Positions 1 through 5,460 of a DNA stretch of 11,307 bases are shown here, piece by piece; positions within the stretch are counted from its first letter, which is position 1; the number at the start of each line of letters is the position of its first letter. Both the position numbers and the translations under genes were made by a program. This DNA comes from Endomicrobiia bacterium. Its GTDB lineage: Bacteria > Elusimicrobiota > Endomicrobiia > Endomicrobiales > Endomicrobiaceae. The notes below the pieces were generated by a model. The model was not told where the DNA came from, did no database searches, and worked only from the letters and a program-made list of their open reading frames with translations. Location of the stretch: contig BNVZ01000032.1 of assembly GCA_025998475.1 (NCBI GenBank), positions 1-11,307 of the forward strand, read 5' to 3'.

Positions 1-126
1 GCAAAGTCAAATACGCTTCTAGGTTTAACTTTAGGTATTAAACAATTTCTTGTTATATTACCATTTTCAACTTTAGCCTTGATAGGCGCATATACTCAAT
101 TGTCATCATCTAAATCAAATACTTAA
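1..126 (+). CDS. Partial open frame entering from the left edge, hydrophobic C-terminus
   Basis: Frame 1 is open from the first base to a TAA at 124..126, giving 41 residues with no start in the window. It holds a hydrophobic run (FLVILPFSTLALIGAY) and ends SSSKSNT. A membrane-protein tail is one reading. Another is a decayed part of the IS110-like transposase whose C-terminal remnant follows at 272..471, because the pattern F-x4-IGAYTQL-x-S loosely resembles the F...LaAYaGL.PS segment of that family. Neither reading is secure. The frame is more protein-like than the other frames here. Confidence 0.35.
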   Translation, partial: AKSNTLLGLTLGIKQFLVILPFSTLALIGAYTQLSSSKSNT

Positions 127-134
127 AGAATGTC

Positions 135-268
135 ATTGGACCTCTTGCACAACTTGAGTATTAAATTTTAGAATTACAAATACCTGCAACCCAAGTTAAA
201 TCGCAAGTCAAAGCGTCTTCTGCGGTCTATATTGTACTTTTATATGTTAGTTATGCAAGAGGTCTAAT
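135..268. mobile_element. 134-bp deletion derivative of an IS5-like element (MITE-like)
   Basis: The ends are 20-bp imperfect inverted repeats, ATTGGACCTCTTGCACAACT on the left and the complement of ATTAGACCTCTTGCATAACT on the right, with 18 of 20 matching. Both sides carry GTC (132..134 and 269..271), or AATGTC if one end is trimmed, as a possible target duplication. Inside, the minus strand reads RRRRFDLRFNL and then, after a one-base shift, VAGICNSKI and a stop at 161..163; this resembles the C-terminus of IS5-family transposases. The element therefore looks like two IS ends brought together by internal deletion. It probably moved using a transposase made elsewhere in the genome. Family assignment is from memory of the tail motif. 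Confidence 0.6.
161..231 (-). pseudogene. C-terminal remnant of an IS5-like transposase, frameshifted
   Basis: On the minus strand, codons from about 231 down give RRRRFDLRFNLG. Shifting by one base after FNL gives VAGICNSKI and a TAA at 161..163, only a few bases inside the left inverted end. The combined tail, R-R-F-D-L-R-F-N-L-(V/I)-A-G-I-x-N, is typical of IS5-family DDE transposases as I know them. Fewer than 25 codons remain and the frame is broken, so it is not functional. Confidence 0.5.
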
Positions 269-271
269 GTC

Positions 272-471
272 TTTATTGCCAACCAAGGAGTACTTGAGTA
301 CTTAACGAAGTATTGTGCTAAGGAAGCATATTTGAATTTTTATCACACTTTGAACCAATCAAGTATAAAAACAAAGAATGCGTTGATATTAGTGGGTATA
401 CCATCAAAGTGATGGAAATTGTGAAATCAACATTAAAAGAAGAAGCTTTTGAGTCTGCTGTGACGAAATAA
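272..471 (+). pseudogene. Remnant of an IS110-like transposase C-terminus, one frameshift
   Basis: One frame reads IANQGVLEYLTKYC and then NFYHTLNQSSIKTKNALI up to VGIPSK, where it hits TGA near 405. The next frame continues KVMEIVKSTLKEEAFESAV to a TAA at 469..471. Joined, this follows the order found in the C-terminal Transposase_20 domain of IS110-family enzymes: a K/Q-G...LR block, FY.RL, K.KK.AL..V, K....I...LK...F. No start codon or catalytic region is present. The IS5-like element at 135..268 sits immediately upstream and may have interrupted it. The antisense 60-codon frame over 318..500 is a shadow. Confidence 0.5.
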
Positions 472-640
472 AAAATTAATCCACGATTATTACTATGCAT
501 TACAGAAAGAAATAATTAAGACGAGGCATTTACATAAATATATAATAATGATGAGACATCGTTTTGAATTGTTCCTTAAGAAATAATGGAGATACAGTAT
601 TTAAAGACGTCAAAATAAATTTAAGATAATAAACACTCAC

Positions 641-1010
641 AACTATCAAATAATTGTAGTATTATTGACAAGTAGCTATGAAGTTGTTATATTAACTGAC
701 AGATACAAATAATCCAGAAAACTTGACAACAGCTATCATACAACTGTGATATTATTTATAAATATCTAAGAAATTATTATAACAACAAACAATTATAAAT
801 TGTTTTTGTATTTTCTATTTATGTCAGTTTAAGATATGAAAGTATTCATAAGCTATCGTACAGCAACACAATTATTGACAAATAGCTATGAGGTTGTTGT
901 AATAACGTACAGCTATAAATAAGCCTAGAAACTTATTAAAAGCTATCATGCAGCTGTAATATTATTTACAAATAGCTATGAAGTTGTTATATCCACAAAC
1001 AATTATAAAT
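641..1010. repeat. Degenerate array of about 30-bp repeats upstream of parA, candidate partition site
   Basis: The motif AGCTAT recurs at 674, 731, 851, 884, 911, 941 and 974, with a variant AACTAT at 641. The larger blocks begin at 641, 731, 851 and 941, spaced 90, 120 and 90 bp, all multiples of 30. Each has AGCTATC, a GTTGT or GCTGT core, then ATATTA and TTTACAAAT. Repeats directly ahead of a parA-type operon are where the centromere and operator of type Ib partition systems usually lie, so binding by the small RHH-like protein is a reasonable inference. The last block carries the parA ribosome binding site. No clean promoter stood out. Confidence 0.6.
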
Positions 1011-1028
1011 CACTAAGGGGTATTAAGA

Positions 1029-1790
1029 TTGAAAACCATAGCAATTAGTTTACAAAAAGGTGGTACTGGTAAAACAAGTCTTGCTGTTACCTTAGCTGCT
1101 GAACTTAGCACTTATGGAGACACGGTTTTAATTGACGCAGACCCTCAAGGTAACGCTAGTGCATGGATAGGCACACAAGCGCTTAAAGCCGAACTTGCTG
1201 GCGTATTACTTAAGAAATACGCCTTAGATAATGCAGTAATAAAGACACAAACCCAAGGGCTTTCTCTTTTGCCAAGTGCAGGACTAGACGGACAATTAAA
1301 GGTTTTTGTAGAACAGATGGCTTCGGCAGAGCCTTTTTGCATGCAAGATATAATAAGCGAACTTGCAGGATTTAATTACAAATATGCAGTTATTGACTTA
1401 TCACCTTCATTTGGAACTTTTGAAAGAGAGGCACTTACTGCTAGTGATGAGGTTATAACACCAATAATGCCAGACCCTTTTTGCGTAGATGGAATAGAGA
1501 TCTTTAGTGCAAACATCATAGATGCAAGACAAAAGATGCACACAGATAAACCATTGTATTCTAAAATTGTCATAAATGCACTAGACAACAGAATAAAACA
1601 ACACAGCCAAATTGTAAGCGACATGAAAGACAAAGCCAAAGGGCTAAAACTATATCTTATTCCAGTAGACCAAGTTTTCCGCAGGAGCCAAACAACACAT
1701 CAAACCATACAATCAACGGGTAACGCAAAAGCAGAAACCCTTGAGACAATAAAAATACTTGCAAGGGATTTAACGGAGGCATTTAAATGA
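1029..1790 (+). CDS. parA: ParA-family partition ATPase
   Basis: This 253-residue protein is a deviant Walker ATPase that positions plasmid copies by binding the nucleoid in its ATP form and being released by a centromere-bound partner. Visible motifs are the P-loop KGGTGKTS at residues 10 to 17 with signature Lys10, LIDADPQGNAS at 34 to 44 (switch I), and YAVIDLSP at 119 to 126 (Walker B, Asp123). There is no N-terminal helix-turn-helix, and the length fits small type Ib plasmid ParA proteins rather than the 380-400 residue type Ia. The start is TTG, supported by AAGGGG at 1015..1020 eight bases upstream. It overlaps the next gene by ATGA, implying translational coupling. A chromosomal Soj/MinD relative is less likely given the partner and the flanking repeats. 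Confidence 0.92.
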   Translation: MKTIAISLQKGGTGKTSLAVTLAAELSTYGDTVLIDADPQGNASAWIGTQALKAELAGVLLKKYALDNAVIKTQTQGLSLLPSAGLDGQLKVFVEQMASAEPFCMQDIISELAGFNYKYAVIDLSPSFGTFEREALTASDEVITPIMPDPFCVDGIEIFSANIIDARQKMHTDKPLYSKIVINALDNRIKQHSQIVSDMKDKAKGLKLYLIPVDQVFRRSQTTHQTIQSTGNAKAETLETIKILARDLTEAFK

Positions 1791-2053
1791 CTAACAGACT
1801 AGACATATCAAGTGCGACAGAAACACTGGCTTTGGCAGCCAGCCCAGAGCTAGATAAGAGTAAAGTACGACAAAGAACTATTGCAGTGCGTATAAACGAA
1901 ATTGACTACAATCGACTTAATTCCTTATTTGTCGCCCAAGGCACAAATTTATCAGCAGCAGGCAGAGCAGCTATATTTTTTCTTGCAGAACATGTAGAGG
2001 CTGGTAAACTGACAATACCAAATGGTGTTATATACAGAGCAAAAAATGTTTAA
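1787..2053 (+). CDS. Small ribbon-helix-helix-like protein, likely centromere-binding ParA partner
   Basis: This 88-residue protein starts with ATG inside the last codon of parA and has GGAGG just upstream at 1774..1778. Residues 28 to 75 run RQRTIAVRINEIDYNRL, then a helix, NLSAAGR, and a hydrophobic helix AAIFFLAEHVEAG. This is the strand-helix-helix layout of RHH/CopG/ParG-type DNA-binding proteins. Such a gene directly after a type Ib parA normally encodes the protein that binds the upstream repeats and represses the operon. That role is inferred from position and fold pattern; I do not recognise the specific family. The frame stays open after the TAA (see 2054..2137). Confidence 0.7.
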   Translation: MTNRLDISSATETLALAASPELDKSKVRQRTIAVRINEIDYNRLNSLFVAQGTNLSAAGRAAIFFLAEHVEAGKLTIPNGVIYRAKNV

Positions 2054-2137
2054 AAGTTCTTAAAAGATGATTTTGGTATTCTAGGTTATTTTATAAATAG
2101 AGAGTTATATGATGAAGATGAAAACGTAGGTCACTAA
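2054..2137 (+). pseudogene. 27-codon open frame continuing in phase after the RHH gene stop
   Basis: Immediately after TAA at 2051..2053 the same frame reads KFLKDDFGILGYFINRELYD and then EDENVGH before another TAA at 2135..2137. It has no ATG, GTG or TTG start, so it could only be made by stop-codon readthrough. Its protein-like composition suggests a decayed C-terminal extension or the start of a lost gene. The stretch encoding LYDED shares 14 identical bases (2106..2119) with 2515..2528 in the mini-ORF at 2490. Confidence 0.3.
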
Positions 2138-2139
2138 TA

Positions 2140-2336
2140 AAAATTTGCGACAAACTTGGAATAAATTTATAACAAAAAAGTGTAGACTTATAATATTTTA
2201 GTAATAAACTTCTATAAAGTTGTAAATTTGTGGGAAAAAATATAAACCTGTGCAAAAATTAATAAACCTATAATATTCTAAGGGTAAACTTGTGGTATTT
2301 TTAGGGTAAACTTGTGACAAGCTTGGGGTAAAGTCT
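2140..2336. repeat. Iteron-like array of about 20-22-bp imperfect direct repeats
   Basis: A core GTAAACTTGTG or ATAAACCT followed by an AT-rich TATTTTTAG/TAATATTCTA tail recurs about every 20-22 bp. The two clearest copies start at 2304 and 2282 (GGGTAAACTTGTG), and degenerate copies lie at about 2262, 2241, 2221 and 2200. Similarity is highest at the right end and fades leftwards. Short direct repeats of two helical turns next to partition genes resemble replication-initiator binding sites (iterons) of theta plasmids, but no Rep gene is recognisable here. A further copy begins GGGGTAAA at 2326 and is cut off by a mobile-element end. Confidence 0.5.
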
Positions 2337-2337
2337 A

Positions 2338-2371
2338 GTACTTTTATATATTAGTTATGCAAGAGGTCTAA
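2338..2371. mobile_element. Solo insertion-sequence end, same family as the 135..268 element
   Basis: GTACTTTTATATATTAGTTA followed by TGCAAGAGGTCTAAT matches 234..268 with one difference, so it is the right-hand end of the IS5-like element without its left partner. It interrupts the iteron-like array on its left. The mirrored copy carries ATTG before GTAC as the 135..268 element does, whereas this arm reads CTAG, so the left-arm boundary is the divergent one. Confidence 0.6.
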
Positions 2372-2416
2372 TATAAAATTTGCCCACTATTACTACTATT
2401 ACTACTATTAAAGACT

Positions 2417-2512
2417 ATGTCCTTTGAAATCCAAAGGACAACAGGCAACGTCTTTTTCAAATTTAATAAAAAGATAAAAAGGACAAAAAATGTGGGAAGA
2501 AACAAAAAATAA
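2417..2512 (+). CDS. Possible 31-codon leader ORF
   Basis: ATG at 2417 opens a frame reading MSFEIQRTTGNVFFKFNKK and onward, basic and rich in lysine, to TAA at 2510..2512. It has only a weak purine stretch upstream and overlaps the next mini-ORF by 23 bases in another frame. The start codon sits at the foot of the 2418..2440 hairpin. A coupled leader peptide ahead of a plasmid replication gene is a known arrangement, but nothing here proves translation. Confidence 0.2.
   Translation: MSFEIQRTTGNVFFKFNKKIKRTKNVGRNKK
2418..2440. promoter_or_regulatory. 8-bp hairpin carrying an anti-ribosome-binding-site sequence
   Basis: TGTCCTTT (2418..2425) and AAAGGACA (2433..2440) form a perfect 8-bp stem with a 7-base loop. 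The same AAAGGACA is present at 2478..2485 as the ribosome binding site of the ORF starting at 2490. TGTCCTTT could therefore pair with either copy, giving two mutually exclusive RNA folds. It is not a classical terminator because no T-run directly follows the stem. Confidence 0.4.
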
Positions 2513-2585
2513 ACTATATGATGAAGATATAAAAGAAGGAATTGATAAAAAATATAATCAAATTATATTAAGTACCTCAATATGA
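2490..2585 (+). CDS. 31-codon ORF with a good ribosome binding site, possibly a truncated gene start
   Basis: ATG at 2490 follows AAGGA with seven bases between. The frame reads MWEETKNKLYDEDIKEGIDK and onward to TGA at 2583..2585. The composition is protein-like, charged and amphipathic, but it is short and matches nothing I recognise. Position after the iteron-like repeats would suit the start of a replication protein whose body was lost, perhaps when the 22-bp-repeat region was joined 17 bases after the stop. This is inference. Confidence 0.3.
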   Translation: MWEETKNKLYDEDIKEGIDKKYNQIILSTSI

Positions 2586-2601
2586 TAGCTGCTTCTCTTT
2601 A

Positions 2602-2673
2602 TGTTAAAATGTACGTCCCTTTGTGTTAAAATGTACGTCCCTTTGTGTTAAAATGTACGTCCCTTTGTGTTAA
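2602..2673. repeat. Three perfect 22-bp tandem repeats plus a partial fourth
   Basis: The unit TGTTAAAATGTACGTCCCTT ends in TG and occurs at 2602..2623, 2624..2645 and 2646..2667, followed by TGTTAA at 2668..2673. Copies are identical. One reading is plasmid iterons. Another is the terminal multi-repeat of an integrase-type insertion sequence: the unit begins with TG, and a transposase-like tail on the minus strand (2782..2889) points at it. I favour the second slightly. Confidence 0.85.
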
Positions 2674-2781
2674 TTTTAAGAAGTTTCCCACAAGTAGATT
2701 AAATGAGTTTATAGACGACACATAAATAATTCTAACACTCAAGTCCATGTAGAATCTCATAACATATTGGACTAATTGGCA

Positions 2782-2889
2782 TTAAGGGATAGCCAAAAAG
2801 TGACGAAGTGGCGTTTTGTAATTCAAGCTTTTGTGGCGCTTGACTTGACCAATTTTAACTCCTGTAAAATCTAAAAACCTATATTGGCT
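2782..2889 (-). pseudogene. Possible C-terminal remnant of an integrase-core transposase
   Basis: The minus-strand frame ending at TAA (2782..2784) reads FLDFTGVKIGQVKRHKSLNY and then KTPLRHFLAIP. The block R-x-HKSLNYKTP resembles the end of rve-type transposases (IS3, IS481 and similar), where RPH.SLNYKTP.E is typical. No catalytic DDE residues or start are visible. The downstream 22-bp repeats at 2602..2673 would then be the element's terminal repeats. The assignment rests on one short motif. Confidence 0.4.
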
Positions 2890-3005
2890 GTTTTTGTCGC
2901 GTTAGAATTAGGTTTATAGCAAAGATATGGCAAAACAATATAAAGATAATTTTACATATAAAATATGCCGTTTATTAAAAGCTCATTATTGTTTTAGCTC
3001 GTTTG

Positions 3006-3022
3006 CTTTTGTTTAACAAAAG
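3006..3022. other. Short perfect hairpin in the gap upstream of hydF
   Basis: CTTTTGT-TTA-ACAAAAG forms a 7-bp stem. Around it, 2890..3068 has no convincing gene. A 29-codon ORF (2927..3016, beginning MAKQYKDNF) vaguely recalls IS3 OrfA starts but is too short to call. The hairpin overlaps that ORF's stop and could be a weak terminator without a long T-run. Confidence 0.25.
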
Positions 3023-3068
3023 TCCAATATGTATTTTTAGATTTCGCATTTGACTTTTTATAAAACTT

Positions 3069-3215
3069 ATGTTAGTTGTGCTCTTGGTACTTCTTTCATG
3101 TAGAAGCGGACATCGTGCTCCGCCTCCAGTTAGAATCACCACAGGATGTGTTCAAACCCGTCCTGCGGACCCTCTTCTCTTTCGATTTTCAAAGTTCAAT
3201 TTTATGCTTGCGTAA
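3069..3215 (+). CDS. Doubtful 48-residue ORF with a lipobox-like start, in a GC-richer island
   Basis: ATG at 3069 opens MLVVLLVLLSCRSGHRAPPP and continues to TAA at 3213..3215. The start resembles a very short lipoprotein signal with LLSC, but it lacks the usual basic residues and any obvious ribosome binding site. The region 3095..3180 is clearly richer in G and C than its surroundings and contains inverted segments, such as GCGGA/TCCGC around 3103 and CAGGA/TCCTG around 3141. It may instead be a dispersed non-coding repeat or structured RNA. I cannot decide. Confidence 0.2.
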   Translation: MLVVLLVLLSCRSGHRAPPPVRITTGCVQTRPADPLLFRFSKFNFMLA

Positions 3216-3317
3216 AAGCTTTGTCGTTGCTTAAATCTTTTTTTGCAAATGTCGTGTAGACTATCTTGCTTAGCTTTTGTGATGTCAAGATAAAGTCACA
3301 TATATAATGAAGGCACC

Positions 3318-4550
3318 GTGAAAGCTTTAACAATTCAACTTGGGATATTTGGCAAAACAAATGTCGGCAAGTCATCTCTTATGAATTTCATAACAGACCA
3401 AAATACATCCATTGTTTCTGACATGGCGGGCACTACGACGGATGTCGTATACAAACAGATGGAACTTAATCCCTTAGGCCCCATAACTCTATTTGATACT
3501 GCTGGCATTGATGATGCTTCTGTTCTTGGAAGCGCAAGAATAGAGAAAACGCAAAGAGCTTTTGATTCTTCAGATGTTGCTCTTTTAATGTGCGAACAAG
3601 GAAAATTCGATAAATTTGAAAAAGATATTGTAGAAGAAGCTGATAAAAGAAAAACACCGTGCATTATTGTCATAAGCAAAACAGATTTACATCCTGTTTC
3701 CGAAAGGTTTCATGAAAAATTAAAAAAATATTCAAAGCATATTCTGTTATTCTCAAGCGTTATGACAAATAGAGATAAATTCCTCAATGCCCTGAAAAAG
3801 ATTCTCGTAGAAGTTCTTCCTGACAACTATATAGAAAATTACTTATCTTTAAGAAATATAGTAAAAAAAGGTGACGCAGTTGTTTTAATTATGCCTATAG
3901 ATTTAGGGGCGCCTCTTGGAAAAATAATAATGCCTCAGATTCAGACAGTAAGACACATTCTAGATTTAAACGCCGCTTCTTATATAGTTCAAGATACAGA
4001 ATACGAAACAGCATTACAAAACTTAAAAACGCCTCCTGTAATTGCAATAACAGATTCCCAAGCGATTAAAAGAGTAGCTGCAAAAACTCCCTCAAACATT
4101 AAACTTACAACTTTTTCGATAATTTATGCAGCTGATAAATCCGATATTGTGGAGATGGCAAAAGGTGCGGCTGTTCTTCATAATCTTAAAGATGGCGATA
4201 ATATTTTGATTTCCGAGGCTTGTACTCATCATGCTACTGCAGACGATATCGGCAGAGTAAAACTTCCAAAATGGATTAGAAAATATTCTAAAAAAGATTT
4301 GAAAATTAAATATGTTTCAGGACAAGACTATCCTAAAGATATTTCAAATTATAGGGTTATCATACATTGCGGAGGGTGCACTTTAAACAGAAAAGGTATG
4401 CTTGCAAGACTAAACAAAGCTGCTGAAGCAGGTGTTTCAATAACAAATTATGGCATTGCAATATCTGTTTTTTATGACGTTATAGAAAAAGTTCTTGAAG
4501 TGTTTCCGGAAGCGTTGAAAGCTTATAAACAAGCGTTGAAAAGTCGATAA
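3318..4550 (+). CDS. hydF: [FeFe]-hydrogenase H-cluster maturation GTPase HydF
   Basis: HydF is the scaffold on which the radical-SAM enzymes HydE and HydG build the diiron part of the H-cluster before transfer to the cytoplasmic hydrogenase. The 410 residues match the usual length. The N-terminal GTPase domain shows GKTNVGKS at 12 to 19, AGTTTD at 38 to 43, DTAG at 60 to 63 and SKTD at 120 to 123. A dimerisation domain follows, and the C-terminal domain has Cys302-x-His304 and HCGGC at 350 to 354, the family's CxH-x(about 45)-HCxxC cluster ligands. The GTG start is forced by an in-frame TGA at 3309; AAGG lies only four bases ahead. No hydE, hydG or hydrogenase gene is in the window, so those must lie elsewhere. 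Confidence 0.94.
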   Translation: MKALTIQLGIFGKTNVGKSSLMNFITDQNTSIVSDMAGTTTDVVYKQMELNPLGPITLFDTAGIDDASVLGSARIEKTQRAFDSSDVALLMCEQGKFDKFEKDIVEEADKRKTPCIIVISKTDLHPVSERFHEKLKKYSKHILLFSSVMTNRDKFLNALKKILVEVLPDNYIENYLSLRNIVKKGDAVVLIMPIDLGAPLGKIIMPQIQTVRHILDLNAASYIVQDTEYETALQNLKTPPVIAITDSQAIKRVAAKTPSNIKLTTFSIIYAADKSDIVEMAKGAAVLHNLKDGDNILISEACTHHATADDIGRVKLPKWIRKYSKKDLKIKYVSGQDYPKDISNYRVIIHCGGCTLNRKGMLARLNKAAEAGVSITNYGIAISVFYDVIEKVLEVFPEALKAYKQALKSR

Positions 4551-4565
4551 TAAATCTGATATAAT
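4536..4565 (+). promoter_or_regulatory. Candidate sigma-70-type promoter for tpiA
   Basis: TTGAAA at 4536..4541 and TATAAT at 4560..4565 are separated by 18 bp, close to consensus. The -35 lies in the last hydF codons and the -10 just after the stop. A start near 4572 would leave a leader of about 45 bases before the tpiA ATG, so tpiA may be expressed separately from hydF. Confidence 0.55.
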
Positions 4566-4615
4566 CAGCAACGATGGGTATGCAAAATCTGTAAATAAAA
4601 AGGAGTTTGCGCGCT

Positions 4616-5374
4616 ATGAGAAAACCGTTAATGGCGGGAAATTGGAAGATGAATAAGACTATTTTAGAAGCTGTGAGTGTTGTTAAAGCTCTGAAAAGTG
4701 CGGTTGCTGATATAAGCGATGTTGAAATTTTGCTTTGCCCGAGTTTTACAGCTCTTTATGCGGTAAATAATGAAGTTAAAGGGTCAAATATCAGTATTGG
4801 AGCTCAGAATCTTTTTTGGGAAACTAAAGGCGCTTTTACAGGCGAAGTTTCTCCTGCAATGGTGAAAGATACAGGTTGTTCTTATGTTTTAGTCGGTCAT
4901 TCAGAACGCAGACAGTATTTTGGCGAAACAAATGAAACAGTCAATAAAAAAACAAGAGCGGCTCTTGCGATAGATCTTATCCCTGTGGTGTGTGTAGGAG
5001 AAACCCTTGCAGAAAGGGAAAGTAATGTTACTTTTCAAATTATAGAAAAACAGATAGAAGAAGGTTTGGCAGGTCTTACGCCCAAACAGGCATCTTTGAC
5101 AGTTATAGCTTATGAGCCCGTATGGGCCATAGGTACGGGTAAAACCGCAACTCCGGAACAAGCGCAGGAAGTGCAGGCTTTTGTAAGAAAAATATATGCG
5201 CAAATATACAGAGAGGCTGCTGATAAAGTAAGAATTCTTTACGGAGGTTCTGTAAACCCAGGAAATGTTTCAGAACTCATGAAACAGCCCGATATTGATG
5301 GTGGATTGGTTGGTGGAGCAAGTTTGGAAGCAGAGTCTTTTGTAAAACTTGTTAAGTATTCCGTAGCCAACTAA
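4616..5374 (+). CDS. tpiA: Triosephosphate isomerase
   Basis: The enzyme interconverts dihydroxyacetone phosphate and glyceraldehyde 3-phosphate in glycolysis, as a cytoplasmic homodimer. At 252 residues it is full length. Catalytic and binding residues are all present: Asn9 and Lys11 in GNWKMN, His95 in GHSERR, Glu167 in AYEPVWAIGTG with the flexible loop 6 following, YGGSV at 209 to 213, and GG at 233 to 234. I chose ATG at 4616 because AGGAG at 4601..4605 is ten bases upstream. The in-frame TTG at 4607 would be one base from it and adds only three residues. It follows hydF by 65 bp and precedes rpiB by 86 bp on the same strand. Confidence 0.97.
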   Translation: MRKPLMAGNWKMNKTILEAVSVVKALKSAVADISDVEILLCPSFTALYAVNNEVKGSNISIGAQNLFWETKGAFTGEVSPAMVKDTGCSYVLVGHSERRQYFGETNETVNKKTRAALAIDLIPVVCVGETLAERESNVTFQIIEKQIEEGLAGLTPKQASLTVIAYEPVWAIGTGKTATPEQAQEVQAFVRKIYAQIYREAADKVRILYGGSVNPGNVSELMKQPDIDGGLVGGASLEAESFVKLVKYSVAN

Positions 5375-5389
5375 CTTTATACTAGTGCA

Positions 5390-5403
5390 TTGCGTTAGCG
5401 CAA
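5390..5403. other. Small hairpin between tpiA and rpiB
   Basis: TTGCG-TTAG-CGCAA is a perfect 5-bp stem with a 4-base loop, 15 bp after the tpiA stop. It lacks a following T-run, so it is more likely an RNA processing or stability element than a terminator, and rpiB is probably co-transcribed with tpiA. Confidence 0.3.
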
Positions 5404-5460
5404 ATTGGAAATGTGATTTATGCAGGGACCCTGATAACAAAATTACATGGCGGGGAATAT

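Noticed and set aside
318..500. 60-codon minus-strand ORF (mirror 10808..10990)
   Set aside because: It is antisense to the plus-strand transposase remnant, which has the better protein signature, and has no ribosome binding site or recognisable motif.
641..1010. CRISPR or intact coding repeat
   Set aside because: Repeats are degenerate without unique spacers, and every frame has stops.
2418..2440. Rho-independent terminator
   Set aside because: The stem is AT-moderate and no T-run follows directly; the nearest T-rich stretch is about 10 bases away.
2602..2673. CRISPR array
   Set aside because: The 22-bp units are directly abutting with no spacers.
3120..3180. tRNA gene, suggested by a GGGTTTGAAC-like T-loop on the minus strand
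   Set aside because: No matching acceptor, D-arm or anticodon stem could be built around it.
3335..3679. 114-codon minus-strand ORF inside hydF, and other antisense ORFs inside parA, hydF and tpiA
   Set aside because: They are shadows of well-supported genes, with cysteine- and serine-rich non-protein-like composition.
4607..4615. TTG start for tpiA
   Set aside because: It lies one base after the AGGAG ribosome binding site. ATG at 4616 has proper spacing and gives the family-typical start.
5413..5460. GTG start for rpiB
   Set aside because: It adds 16 residues absent from the family, while ATG 5461 has its own ribosome binding site.
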